A DNA stretch of 64,000 bases from Aaosphaeria pasadenensis (lineage: Eukaryota > Ascomycota > Dothideomycetes > Pleosporales): the NCBI GenBank assembly GCA_022813625.1, contig JAKLMB010000019.1, forward strand, positions 186,001 through 250,000, read 5' to 3'. Numbering within the stretch: position 1 is the stretch's first letter; every line of letters starts with the position of its first letter. Below, piece by piece: positions 22,457 through 35,418 of this stretch. A program made the position numbers and the translations under genes. The notes beneath the pieces were generated by a model that searched no databases, had not been told where the DNA came from, and saw only the letters and a list, made by a program, of their open reading frames with translations.

Positions 22457-25283
22457 ATGTCGCAGCGCACCGCTATCAAGACTACGTACGCCGTAGAGCG
22501 TACTCTACAACCGATATATGCGGGCGGTAGCATTGCGCTGAGTGAGGATGGTCGAATACTTGCGGCTTGTCTCGGGGAAGATGCTGTTCTCACAGACCTG
22601 AGGAACGGCAAGGAACTGGCACGAGTTGAGGGTGTAAGGACTGCCATATTAGAAACTACTTGGGTTCAATTGCTAACATATGCCAGGATGGCGAAGTCAT
22701 CACCGCTATGGCCCGTAAGATCGCCTGTCTCTTGAAGTCGATTGCGCGCATTTGCTGACCTGATTAGTTACTCCTTCGGCCTCGCACCTAATTGTCTGCT
22801 CTCGATCCCTTTCAATGCAAATTTATGCGCTTCAGCCATCCGAATTGGAACAGGACTCTATACAAGTAAAGCGCCTTCAAGCCCTCCGACCACACGCAAC
22901 GCCAGTTGTTTCGCTAGCGGTCGACCCGACTGGAACACTTCTTGCTACTGGTGGAGCAGACGGCATTGTCAAGATCTGGGATATTCGTGCCGGTTACTTT
23001 ACACATACATTCCATGGCCATGGTGGTGTCATCTCGGCGCTACACTTTTTCCAGGTTGAGGCCGGGAAGGACGACCTTGCGAATTCTAAAAAGAGGAAGC
23101 GAAATCAGTCAAAGCAGGAGCTCGATACGAATACTACTGTTGATGGAAGCGATAATGATGTCGAGTGGCGATTGGCATCCGGTGCTGAAGACGGCAAGAT
23201 TCGTATTTGGGATTTGCATAAGAGAAAGAGCATTGCCGTTCTTGATTCTCATTTCTCGGTGGTCCGGACACTAGAATTTTCTCCCGAGCAGAACAGCCTG
23301 CTCTCTGGTAGCCGAGACAAGACAGTGATACTGTGGGATGCTCGGACTTGGAAAACAAAGCGCACGATCGCAGCTCTTGAGGGAATTGAGAGTGCCGGAT
23401 TCCTTCGTGAAGGACAAGTCATCTATACTGGAGGAGAAAACGGATGCATACGTCTGTGGACTCCAGACTCGGGACGAGAGATCACCCGAGAGCAGCCCGA
23501 AGGTGTTGAGACGGATGCCATTGTCGATACGCTCTTCTTTCCGTCATTGACTTATATTATCTCGGTCCACGCCGATCAGGTCCTAAAATTCCACTCCTTG
23601 GACCCTCTGAACTCCTCCCTTGTTATTGAAACCCTCGAGCCATTGCCTATATTCCGACGAGTATCTGGAACGCACGATGAGGTTATTGATCTGGCATACG
23701 TTGGGTCAGACAAGTCTCTTTTGGCACTCAACACGAACTCCGAGGATGTTAGGATTGTCACTTTAGAGAGCACCAATTCAAATGCAGAGGACATGAAGGA
23801 CGGAAAGTACTTTGGTGCAGACGTGGCTCTACTCCAGGGCCATGAGGACATCATCATTTGTTTAGATGTGGATTGGTCTGGCCATTGGCTTGTGACAGGT
23901 TCAAAGGATAACACGGCGCGACTTTGGCGGATAGATCTAGAGAACGACTCCTACACATGCCGAGCCGTACTGACCGGTCATGCTGAATCGCTCGGAGCAA
24001 TCGCCATTCCCCATATCACCCCTGCCGAAGGATCTGCCGCATTCGACGACCCGCTTTCCCATCCACCAGAGTTCCTCGTTACAGGATCACAAGATCGAAC
24101 AATCAAGAGATGGGATATCACCAAAGACTCCAAAGGTAAACTTCGCGCCAAGTATACTCGAAAGGCTCACGACAAGGACATCAACGCGCTCGACATCGAT
24201 CCGACTGGCAAGTTGTTTGCATCAGCATCGCAAGATAAGACGGTGAAGATATACTCAGCAACGGAGGGTGAGGCCATCGGCGTGCTGAGGGGTCATCGCC
24301 GTGGCGTGTGGACCGTAAAATTTGCGCCAACGAGCTCCCAGGTACCCGGTGGTGGTGGCAAGGGTTTGATTGCGACAGGCAGTGGAGATAAAACTGTCAA
24401 GATCTGGAATCTCTCGGATTACAGCTGTCTGTTGACGTTGGAAGGACATTCGAACAGTGTTCTCAAGCTTGCTTGGCTCCCATACCGTCCAGTCGATGCT
24501 CGCGACAAGCGTGGCCCGCAAGTGGCATCTGCAGCAGGTGATGGGCTTGTCAAGGTCTGGGACTCGGCTAGTGGAGAACCTATGTCTACGCTGGATAATC
24601 ACACTGATCGTGTGTGGGCTTTGGCCGCGCACCCTACCACAGGTGCTTTGATATCTGGCGGTGGCGACAGTGTCATTACATTCTGGGAAGACACTACAAA
24701 TGCAACCCTCGAGGCAGCCACTACCGCAGAGACGGAACGTATTGAGCTCGACCAGCAGCTCCAGAATTTCACTTATGCAGGCAACTACCGCGACGCGATT
24801 ACACTTGCTCTGCAAATGGACCAGCCAGGACGGTTGTTCAGCTTATTCAAGTCTGTAGTCGAGGCAGAATCTCCAGACGCCGGAAGCATGTCTGGTCTGC
24901 ATGCCGTGGACGAAGTACTCGCCAATCTAGCGGACGAGCAGCTGTACAAACTTCTCATTCGATTGAGGGATTGGAACACAAACGTTCGCTCGGCGCCAAT
25001 TGCACAGAAGATTCTGTGGACAGTTGTCAAATCCTATCCAGCTTCCCGCCTCGCTGCGCTGAAGCCAGCTGGACGGGTCGGCGCGAAGGGAAGCCTGAAG
25101 GATGTGCTTGATGCGATCAAGGCTTACTCGGAGCGACACTATCGCCGCGTAGAAGATCTCGTGGATGAAAGCTATCTGTTGGATTTCACTCTCCGGGAAA
25201 TGGATGAAGTGGCTGAATTAAAGGGCATAATGAATGGGACGTCACAGCTCGGATTGAATCAGGATTTAGTGATGGCAGATTAA
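22457..25283 (+). CDS. UTP13: U3 snoRNP / small-subunit processome WD40 protein UTP13
   Basis: There are three exons, 22457-22633, 22687-22714 and 22768-25283 (906 aa). Two 53-nt introns flank a 28-nt exon. The joins read ARVEG|DGEVITAMA and then LTPSASHLIV, restoring the first WD repeats. At least ten WD40 repeats are visible from about residue 60 to 650 (GGADGIVKIWDIR, SGSRDKTVILWDAR, TGSKDNTARLWRID, TGSQDRTIKRWDIT, SASQDKTVKIYSAT, TGSGDKTVKIWNLS, SAAGDGLVKVWDSA). The C-terminal 170 residues, from LQNFTYAGNYRDAITLALQM (about 733), are the Utp13-specific helical domain. The protein (human TBL3) is part of the UtpB subcomplex, which binds the pre-rRNA 5' ETS in the nucleolus for 18S maturation. 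The size is somewhat above yeast Utp13. Confidence 0.94.
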
Positions 25284-25724
25284 GACATATAGGAAGATTT
25301 GTATTATACCCAAGTTCAACAAAGCACCCGAAGCCATTGTATTCATTACGATTGAGTGTCGTCTACCTTACATGTATGAAATTTACTCGCTTACATGCCT
25401 AATTCTATTCCATGCTGCCACATCTGCATCCAAAGCTAGCATGGACGATCATCGGTAACGTCGGCCGAATACTCCATAACCATTGAGGCAAGTTATTCCG
25501 ACAACGTACAATTGACTAACTGCACCCCACAATTAAGTTGTTGAGTATCTATTATGACTCTGACCTCGTGCACTGCTTAATACAACAAAATCTTTCTTCT
25601 GCAACACGCGTTCAATTGTTGGCGTTCTATCAATTGACAATTGCTTGTATTGATTCCGAAGCTTCTGGCTTGACTGGCCAGGTACTAAATTGTTCTTCAA
25701 CACAGCTTTGGGCAAGTGTCTTTT
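25284..25724. other. Spacer between UTP13 and the MFS gene
   Basis: Holds the UTP13 3' end and the MFS promoter. No element stands out. Confidence 0.6.
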
Positions 25725-27533
25725 ATGATGAGTCAAAACATGAATACCCCACAGATTGAACGGCAGCAGGATAGCGAGTTGCACGACCTTAGAAGCCCAT
25801 CAACCGCTAAGGTCGAGCCTAGGAAGGACGACAATGTGGGTCTTGAGCCAGAAAGTCAGATCAATGCAACCCCACTATCTAAAGGAAGAAGCATAGCACT
25901 CGTTATGACTTTGACAGGTGCAAGCTTTCTAAATGTCTGTCTCTCGAACAGCCGAACGTACAGACAACTGATTCTTACACTTATATAGGTTGTCTCAACG
26001 CAGGCCATAGTCATCACACTGCCCGTGATACGTCGTGATCTCGACATACCAGAGAGTCGATCACAATGGATTGTCTCTTCCTACTCGCTAACATTCGGTT
26101 GCTTCTTGCTGCTTTGGGGCCGAATTGCTGATGTGGTGGGGAGGAAGATGATTTTCATACTCGGCACAGGCCTGGCTGTCCTAGCAAATATTGCCAATCC
26201 TTTCATGAGGAACGATGTTGCTTTCAATGTGTTCCGAGGTCTTGCTGGCATCGTAAGCATTCATTCTGTTCGATGCTCATGCAGGTCACATTGAATAACT
26301 CTCTATAGGGAGGCGCTGCCAGCGTTCCAACAGCTATCGGCATTCTAGGCGTCACTTTCAGATCTGGAAAACGAAGAAACTATGCATTTGCGACATACGG
26401 TAAACTCCTCTTCGTCATTTCTGACCAAACCATCACTGACGTCTATTCAAGCCGCTGGATCTGCGATTGGTGGCGCTATCGGAAATATCGTAGCAGGAGT
26501 GATCTCTGCCTACGCCTCATGGAAGTGGTGTTTTGGTGTCTTGGCCGCATTCGCAGCCATCATACTTGTCTCAGGAATCTTTACAATACCATCCCAGCCC
26601 TCAGAACGTCCTTCAAGAAAAAGCATGCAAGCTCTGCTCAAGGAGGTCGACTGGCTTGGGGGGCTTCTGATAACAGCATCGCTCATATGTCTCCTTTTCG
26701 CCCTGACAGAAGGAAACATAGCCGGCTGGTCGAACGCCTACATCCCCATTCTAATCGTCATCGCCGTCCTCCTCGCTCTCACATTCACCGCTTGGCAATG
26801 GTATCAGATCGCGCGTACATCCCGCCCTCCACTCTTCAACATCACCCTCCTCCGCAACCTCCGCTTCACCTCCGGCATCTGCATCATGGGCATGTTCTTT
26901 GGCGGCTACAACGCATTCGTCGTATTCGCCACCTACCTCTGGCAAGACTATCAAGGCCTCTCCACCATTCAAACCACCCTCCGCTTCCTCCCCCAGGGAA
27001 TCATGGGGACGCTCGTCGCCTTCATCATGTCAATCTTGATCTCAAAGGTGCCCACATGTACCCTTCTCGTCGGAGCCAACCTCGCCGTCGCCCTGTCGTG
27101 TCTCTTATTCGCCATCCCAATCTCCCCGCATACATCATACTTCGCGACCGGCCTCCCCGCGATGATCTTGTCCGTCATCGGCGCAGACGTCGTGTGGCCC
27201 TGTCTCACGTTGTTTACGAGTATGAGCGTCCCGCAGGCTGACCAGGCGGTCGGCGGGGCGATTATCAATGCGTCTGGGCAGATTGGACGGTCTATCGGTC
27301 TTGCCATCTCGACTGCGATTCAGATTGGCGTCATGGCGAGCTCGAGGGATGAGTCGGTGGTAGATGCGGGAGAGATCAAGGCTTGGGATGCGGCGAGTTT
27401 GGCGGGCCTGAGAGCGGCGAATTGGTATAATTTTGGGCTGTTGCTCGTTTCGGCTGGTGTCACGGCAGTGACGTTTCGTGGATTGGGTGTTGTGGGACGG
27501 ATTGAACGAGAGGCTGAGAGTGACGGTTTATGA
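25725..27533 (+). CDS. MFS drug:H+ antiporter (DHA2-like) beside the PKS
   Basis: There are four exons, 25725-25934, 25989-26252, 26309-26399 and 26452-27533 (548 aa). Introns are 54, 56 and 52 nt, all phase-consistent. The start is the first of two adjacent ATGs (25725, 25728). A polar N-terminus of about 60 residues precedes 12-14 hydrophobic segments. The motif WGRIADVVGRK is MFS motif A, SQWIVSSYSLTFGCFLL is the aminotriazole-resistance/DHA2 signature, and GSAIGGAIGNIVAG is motif C of proton antiporters. These mark a toxic-compound or metabolite exporter of the plasma membrane. It ends 247 bases from the 3' end of the PKS on the opposite strand, so export of the polyketide is a reasonable inference but is not shown by sequence. 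Confidence 0.88.
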
Positions 27534-27780
27534 TCCTGTCGAGCCATTCTAAAAATAAAAACACGAAGATCACGTATAAGAAGGGTTTGAGTAGAGTAAA
27601 CTGTTGTTTATACAGGTAATAAGGGGTCACATGAATCTAGACCTGGAGGACACGAAGATATATAATGCCAAAACTTAGAGTGCCACGAAATCGAAGATGT
27701 TGAGCCATGAAATGAATTGATCTAAAATACACACAATGCAGTAACATACAAAAAGAAATCTAAACCATTAAGGTAAGTCA

Positions 27781-30700
27781 TTAATCGTCATCTTTACTCC
27801 TCAAGGTGCTGGCCTTGGCCACGAGGTCGCCCACTGCGAGGATTGACGCCGCCCCAACGATGTTGAACACAGCAACGTTGGAGGCAAACTCCTTGCCAAA
27901 CCAATTCCGCAGTTCGACCGCCACCAGAGAATCCACTCCGTATTGATGCAATGCTTTTGTCGTGTCGATGTCTTCGGCCGTTAGCGACAGGGTCCGGGAT
28001 AGTTTCTTGACAAAACCCTTCATGACTATAGCTGCTGCTTCAGCTAAAGACCCTGCGGCTTTGAATTGTCTTCCGTAATCTTCGTTTTCATTACCCGTGC
28101 CAGCAGTCGAGGAATTCCCCGATTCGTCTCTTCCCAGTTTCCTTATGTGGGAGAACAATGAATGTGCATAAGCTGCCGGCAATTGCGCTTCCGCGCTCTG
28201 TTCTGCACTACCAGTAGGAAGGCCTACTAAAGTCTGTGGACTCCCTGATACTCTGTCCTCGAGTAAGCAGTAATGATCCAACAGTGCCAACAGCTCTTCT
28301 TCCTCTACAGGAAGCATAGTGTTCCTAGCGACCTTTCCCAGATGCTCATTCTCTGCAATGACCCCAACTTTGTTCATTGCGCCCAAATCGATGGCAATTG
28401 CGCGCTCTCCTTTGTCAATGCGGCTCTGAGCGAGTGCATCTTGAAATGTGTTTCCTGCTGCATAATTTGCCTGGCCTGTAGTACCTACAATGCCTGAAAG
28501 AGATGATAGGAAGATGAAGAAATCCATTCCAGCAGGCAATAGCTTATCCAGGTTGATGGATGTGGCGATCTTTGCCTGGGTAGAGACGTTCCAATCATCG
28601 TACGTCATGGTTTCGAAAAGAGCGTCCTAATTGGAGTCAGCTTGGTATCTGAACATATGAAAGGGAATACTTACCCGTAGGACCATGGCGCCTTGTAGAC
28701 AACCTCGAATTGGCGGCATTGTTTGAGCACATTCAGCAAGGACAGCTGCCAACTGCTCTTCCGATGTGACATCGCAAGGCGGAGCTTCAATGTGGGCACC
28801 TTTGCCTCGAAGCTCTTGCAACAGAGATGTGGCCGCCGGCAATGCGTGTCCTGAACGAGAAAGCAGTAGCAAGTTTCTTGCACCCTTGGATACCATCCAT
28901 CGAGCTGCGCTTCGGCCCAGGCCGCCCAATCCACCAGCGATGACGTATGTTGAGTTTGCATCCAGTCGTTTGCCGTTGTTTTCAACGCCCCAAGTTTTCA
29001 CGATGTCGCCCTGTTCGACTTTTAGAACAAATTTCCCGGTTGACTTTCCGCTCATCAAAGATCTGAAACCCTTTTCGACCTCTGACAACTTCATAACTTC
29101 GAGCGGATATGGTAGATTAGCCTTGCGTTCGGCTATCATGTTGACAATACCGGACAGGAATTTGTTGAACATGGTCGGACGGAGCGTGCCCATGTCATCT
29201 GTAGCGACCGCGTGAAATGACACGTTCTTGTCAAAGTGAGCCATGGCTAGTTTAGCATTTCCGATCATCTCAGTCCTTCCTAGCTCTACGAAGCGTCCAA
29301 AAGGTGCGATCACTTCCCAAGACGCTCGCAGCCTGTCGCCCGACAGTGAGTTTACTACAACATCCACACCCTTGTCTTCAGTTGCTACCATGATGCTGTG
29401 AGCGAAAGATGTATCTCGGCTGTACAGAATCTGCTCTTTGGGGATTCCGTAATGTTCCATAAGGAAATCCCTTTTCTCGAGGGATCCGACTGTAGTGTAT
29501 ATCTTTGCACCGATCGAGAGAGCAACCTGGATGCACATTTGTCCAGTTGCTCCAGCTCCAGAATGAATGAGAACCGTTTCGTCTTTCTCCAGCCGAGCTC
29601 GGTCAACAAGTGAATAGTAAGCAGTCGTTCCTGCAATTGGTATCGCTGCAGCTTCTTCGAAACTGAGGATGTCCGGGATTTTAACAGCCAAATCCTGGTG
29701 GATTCTGTTGATCGTCTTGAAGCAGCCGTTTTGTGCCATCATCACTCTATCTCCAGGCACGAATCGCGAATTACGGCCAATCTTGGTGACTACACCGGAG
29801 CATTCACATCCCAGGGCACTTGCGGGCAATCTTCCTAATGCGATGACTACATCCTTGAAGTTGAGCCCGAAAGCGAGAGCTTGGACCTCAACCTCATCGT
29901 CCAGAAGTGGTTCGGAGATCTCGGGCAAAGGTACGAAACGCAGAGTGTCGAAGAGTCCAGGATTCTTGATCTCGAGCTTCAGTGGTCCGGCATCCTCAAT
30001 TCGTTGTTGAGTAAGGTGTGGAGTGGTCTTCGAAAAGACTGTCTGATCAAGGCTCTCACTGTGAATTACCCGTGGAATACGGACAATTCCATCGGTAATG
30101 AAGTACTCTGTTTCCATTGACTGTCCCGATGCAAGCGATGCCTCAAGAATCTTTAGGGTGATTTCGGCAATGGAGTTGGAATTGCTCGACGAGTCAAAAG
30201 AAATAGTTGTGAAATCCCTGCTCGTATACTCTGACCGGAGCACTCTTGCTAAGCCATTGATCATGCTTTGGTATGGTTGTGCATCTTGAGCAGCGTTTGG
30301 TTTAGAAATCCAGACTAGCTCTTGGCCAACAGTCATGAGATGCTTCAAGGAGGCGAAATCGGTCTCGTTCATACCGTGAAGGAATGCACGCTCCGTCTCT
30401 GGAAGGAATATGATCCGGCCGTTTGCCTGAATGTTAGTCGTCGGCAATTGAGAAAGCAGTGTTACGGTAGCCTTTACGTTCCACTTTGAGGACATGTTCG
30501 TTTGGATACGGCGAGCAAGTAGTTTCTGGAACTCGGTATCTTCGATAATTATGATGAATGGAGCACTTCCTTTGGCATCCTCTTGATCAGCGGTTGCTGT
30601 TGTTATAAGGAGGCTTGCTTGATCGGAGTCATCTAACTCATGGTCGTTGAGGAGACACTCGTCCGAAAATTTGCACTTGGAGTAGAGTCCGAACCAAGAA

Positions 30701-33700
30701 TCCTTCGAAGCCTCAAGTAACCAGGAGGGGCGAAGGCCAGTATGGAGCAACTTTCCCCCACTCTTCATCATGTCTCTGATGAAGCTCAACTGCTGATCAG
30801 TATGAGAACCCTTGATACTTCTCGCTGACAACAGCGCAATGTCATAGCTGTTAGAGGCAATCCCCTGTGTCTTGGCTGAGGAACTGAGTTCCAATTCTAC
30901 AAAGCCGATACGCCCAGAAGCGCATTCATCAGGGAATGCTTTTTGGACAGCCTCTCGTGCACTTTGGGTCCAATTCACACAGCTATACTCTCCATATTCG
31001 AATGACTTTGTCTCCTGATGTTGGAGCAGATTGCTCAAGAGCGTATGATCTGAAGTTATATCGAATATCTTCATTTCCGGGTTCTTGTGCCCGAGGAGTG
31101 CCATGTAGTCAAGACGCGGCGTTTTGCTGCCCTGCAACACAGAGAGTAGTTGATTTGACTCTAACAAGCTGCTATCCGGCCTCGTTTCGACTCCAAAGCA
31201 CAGACGCTTCGAGGTAGAAGGGTCTTGCTCCAAGTGATCGCGGGCACTCATAGTCGTCTGCAAATGATCCAGGGCCGCTACAACAGTTCCTGACTCATCC
31301 AAGATGATAGCCGAAGTATCAATACCATCGAAACCATGAGGCACTGCCTTGTTGCAAGTGCGTAGCTCCTGTCCCTTCATATTATTCCCCTGTAGCCACT
31401 CCTTGGAGAACCAGATGCTTTTGATTCGGGCAGGAACGCTGGTAGCAATAGGGTTGGTTGCTCCATCAGATCGGATTATCCACCCCAACTGGAAGAGGGA
31501 ATCCAGAACTGCAGGATGGATGAAATAATGTTCGGCGCCATCAGTGGACAGAGCTTTCATCTTGTCTGCACTGATTCTACCAATGGCCGATTGTTTGCGA
31601 TCCCAGTACACCTCGTCCAAGCCCTGGAAAGCCGAACTGTACTGCATCCCCATCTTTGAGAGATGTGAATAGATTTGTGACGTTTTGACATGATGCTTGC
31701 ATGCTTCGGCCGTGCTGTTATATGTTTCTTGCCATTTCTCTCGCCTGCGATGACCATTGGAGTTGAGTTCAAGGCCTAGTTTAGACTCTTCATACTCAGC
31801 TCGAATTGTGCATCGGAAGGCCTGTATCCAGTCTTGTCCCTGCTGCACACAGATCGAGACTTCGTTGTAGGTAGAGTCCTTTCCGATTACGCCCGACCAA
31901 GATCGCAAAGTAGTCTCGATCTGTGTTCCTCCAACGTCGGGCGTCGTATCAATGATGATGGGATTGGAGAACGTAGCGTTTGAAATGCGAACTCCAGCTA
32001 TCTCGCTATTCTGTGGCGCAGTATGGAACACCGCTTCGACGGCGACTGCAAGCATGCCGGATGCGGGGAAGAGCGCAACGTCATTCATTTTGTGATCTGG
32101 CAGCCACGGAAACTGTTGGATGTCAAGATGCCGCTTCCACTTTCGCTCGATAGCGGACCAGTCGGTAGGTGCTCCCAAAAGCGGAGAAGGAAAGTGCGGA
32201 CGAAGCTTCGCAATTCTCGGGGGTGAATGCCTTGGAGCGTACTCTTTATGATGAAACACGTACTCAGGTAAATTAGTAAGGCACTTGTACTTGTGTTCTT
32301 GACTTAGATCGAGGCCGTTGACCTGATCAAGTCGAACTGGAAATCCTGCGCTGAACAGACGACCAGAGAGCTCGAACACCGATCGCAGGGTAGGATCGAA
32401 TCGGGATATAACCGGTGTATACCGAGCAACATGATGCGTAGACGATAGGTTCTCGGTTATCGGTCGCTGCAAAGCGGCATGTGGCCCGACTTCGATCACT
32501 TCTGCGATCTCTATCTTGCCACCGCTTGCCGATGGCTCTTGGAAGATGGTACTCATGGCATCTGCGAAGCGTACCGATTGTACCATATTCTGGACCCAAT
32601 AGGTAGACTCCCGAAGCACTTCATGATCAGAGACCCAATCTCCTGTGACCGAGGATGACATCAATGTAGGCTGACTATCCTTTGTCCCGGGTTTGAGGTC
32701 GGCAATCTTTTCCTGATACATGCCAGCAATTTGTTCCATCTGGGAAGTGTGGTACGCCACACCAGTCTTCAGTTCCCTGCAGAATATCCGCTTGGCATCT
32801 AGCGCAGTCTGCAGTAGGAGAATTTGCGATCGAGGGCCGCCAATTGTGACGTTTTGAGGGCTGTTGATGCAGGCGATCGCCAAACTTTGAGTCTGATCGT
32901 TGACTTGGTCCAGATAGGGGCGTACCGCCGATGGAGAAAGAGCAACTGCAAGCATCGATCCATTGGACGTGGAATCTACAAGTGATCCAGCGTACTGTCC
33001 TCGGAAATAAGCCAGTCTACAAGCTGACTCCAACGATATCGCACCGCAAGCATAGGCTGCAGCTATCTCGCCAGACGAGTGTCCTATGACATGTGTTGGC
33101 TGGATGTTGAAGCTCTCTAGCAGTTCAACAAGAGCGATCTGGAGAGCTGTGCACAGAGGCTGACTGTAGGACGGATGGTCGATATCCATTATTTCGTCGC
33201 CCTGTAAAATATCTGCAAAATAGTCAGTATCATGTACCCACCATCAATACTCTACGGGTAGACTAACCAAAGAAAGACCATTTGCATCCCAGGCTGGCGA
33301 AAGCTGCATTGCATCGAACCAATGTTGCATAGAAGACCGTATATTTCAAGAGATGCAAGCCCATGCCTTTATATTGCGCTCCTTGACCGGTGAATACAAA
33401 CGCAATTCCCGAGCCTCTCTTTGACTTGACTGGTTTAGATACGATTCGAGTAAGGTCTTTTAAGTCGTCGTATGATTCAATGATAGCGTATGATCTCCAA
33501 TCATGATGTGTGCGTCGGCTTGCCAAAGTGTAGGCCAAGTCCTCTTCAGGATGTTCGGAAAGTCTTGCTTTGTCCTGGCTCTGGAAGAATTTTGCGAATG
33601 ATGCATTCATTTTGGTGAGTGCTTTCTCATTGTTCGCGCTCCAGACAAGGATCTTCTCTTGAATAAAGGGAACATGGATGCCGTTGGTGAAGATGCCTCC

Positions 33701-35418
33701 ACTTTGGCGAGAGCTGGAATGGTGCGCTACGATTCCATGTTCACGGAAGTATCCAAAGGCGTCGTCCACAATGGCATGAGCATTGGACCCACCGAATCCG
33801 AATGAACTGACAGATGCCCGGAAGATTCCTTCCTCTGGGAATGAGACCGGGCTTGTAGGGAACTAGTGAAATGTGATCAGTTCCCTGCATCAAGAGGATC
33901 TAACAGCGACATACCTTAAGGAAGTTCAAGTTGTCTGCAGCTATCGAGCTGTTCAGACGTTCAAAATTCGCATTGGGTGGGAGGATGCCCTTCTCTGTGA
34001 CGAGTATTGCTTTGATCAATCCCGCGACACCACTGGCGCCCTCTAAGTGACCAATGTTTGGCTTCAGGGTGCCACTTGAAAATGTCAGTCACTGTTTCCT
34101 TCGATACTACAAGAAGATAACTTACACATATATAGGATCACTCTCAGAACGATGAGTTCGGAATACACTACCAATGGATGCAGCCTCTAATGGATCGCCG
34201 ACGAAGGTACCAGTACCTAAGAAATCGAGTCAGTCTTGTTGCAAGCAATCAATTGAAATATGCTCTTACCATGAGCCTCGAAATATTTTGTCGAGCCTGG
34301 CGACAATTTGGCCTTCTCGTAGGTTTCCCTAATTAGTCTGGACTGACTGATTGGGCTAGGGACAGTGATGCCCGGCGTATAGCCGTCCTGATTAGTCCCA
34401 GTCGCTCTAATGACGGCACGAATGGTATCATTATTTGCTATGGCATCCGATAATCTTTTCAAGACCACGACGCCGACACCTTCACCTCTCGTGTAGCCAT
34501 TGGCTCGGTTGTCGAAGCTGTAGGAACGAGCCTCTGGCGACAAGAAACCCATTCGCGTCATCGATATGGGGGCCTCTACCGCCAGCAGTACATTTGTGCC
34601 CCCAACGACAGCCTGATGGACTATGTAAGCACATAACGGATGATGCATCGACCACGAGAAAACGTGACCTAGTACGACGAGAGAGACCACCTACCATTGA
34701 AGTCTCATTGAGCATTAATCCTTGGCATGCAATATGTAGTGCGATCATACTGCTGGAACAAGCAGTGTCCAGGGTCAAGCTGGGCCCTGCGAGATCGAAG
34801 AACCAACTTACGCGATTCGCTAGGACAGCCGCAGATGACCCTGTCGCAGCATACTTGGGTATATTATCGACGTCTTTGAGACTCTCGTGCTTATGGTCAT
34901 TGCACATAGTACCAGCGTAGACCCCTGTCTTGGACCCTCGCAGCGCTTCGAGAGTAATTCCAGCTAATTCCCCAAGATCAGTTTTGTGACCCACCACCCA
35001 AAAAACAAAGAGGTCAAGAAGAAGACGACAAGCGCAATTCAAACGTACCATTTTCAAAGGCCTGGTAAGTGGTTTCTAATAATAGGCACTGCTGAGGATC
35101 TAGTGCGGCTGCTTCAGCGCTCGTTATGGAGAAGAACGACGCATCGAAAAGAGCAGGATCGTCTCTGAGGAAATGCGCCCCGCGGGCGGCAATCTGGAAA
35201 GCAGAAGTTCAGCGCAAGCAGCAAGTCAAGAAGCCGATCCGGCTCACCGAACTGGTCTCCCTTCGTGCGGGATTGTGGAACGCATCCACATTGAGTCTGT
35301 CGCTGGGCCATTCGGAAGTAGAGCATTGTTTCTTCATCAGCATCTCCCAGAAGGCCTCTGAGTCGACCGCATCTTGGGGAAACCGCAGACCGACGCCGAT
35401 CACTGCGATAGGTTCCAT
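27781..35418 (-). CDS. Highly reducing type I polyketide synthase (KS-AT-DH-psiMT-ER-KR-ACP)
   Basis: There are nine exons: 35418-35248, 35193-35049, 34963-34695, 34612-34270, 34216-34126, 34074-33915, 33862-33268, 33212-28675 and 28626-27781. The introns are 48-85 nt and all phases close to give 2,385 aa. The start is MEPIAVIGVGLRFPQ. KS: DTACSSS (Cys174), EAHGTGTFVGDP (His about 309), NIGHLEGASG (His about 346). AT: GHSSGE (Ser about 637). DH: PDHKMNDVALFP (about 965) and HPAVLDSLFQ. A methyltransferase-like region (about 1290-1450) has lost its SAM motif. ER: IHSGAGATGQ (about 1802). KR: GGLGGLG (about 2019), with Tyr about 2159 in QANYAAGN. ACP: GVDSLVA (Ser2337). No thioesterase or reductase release domain follows the ACP. 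The enzyme should build a reduced linear chain from malonyl-CoA iteratively. The first exons are many and small, as usual for fungal KS regions. Confidence 0.96.
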
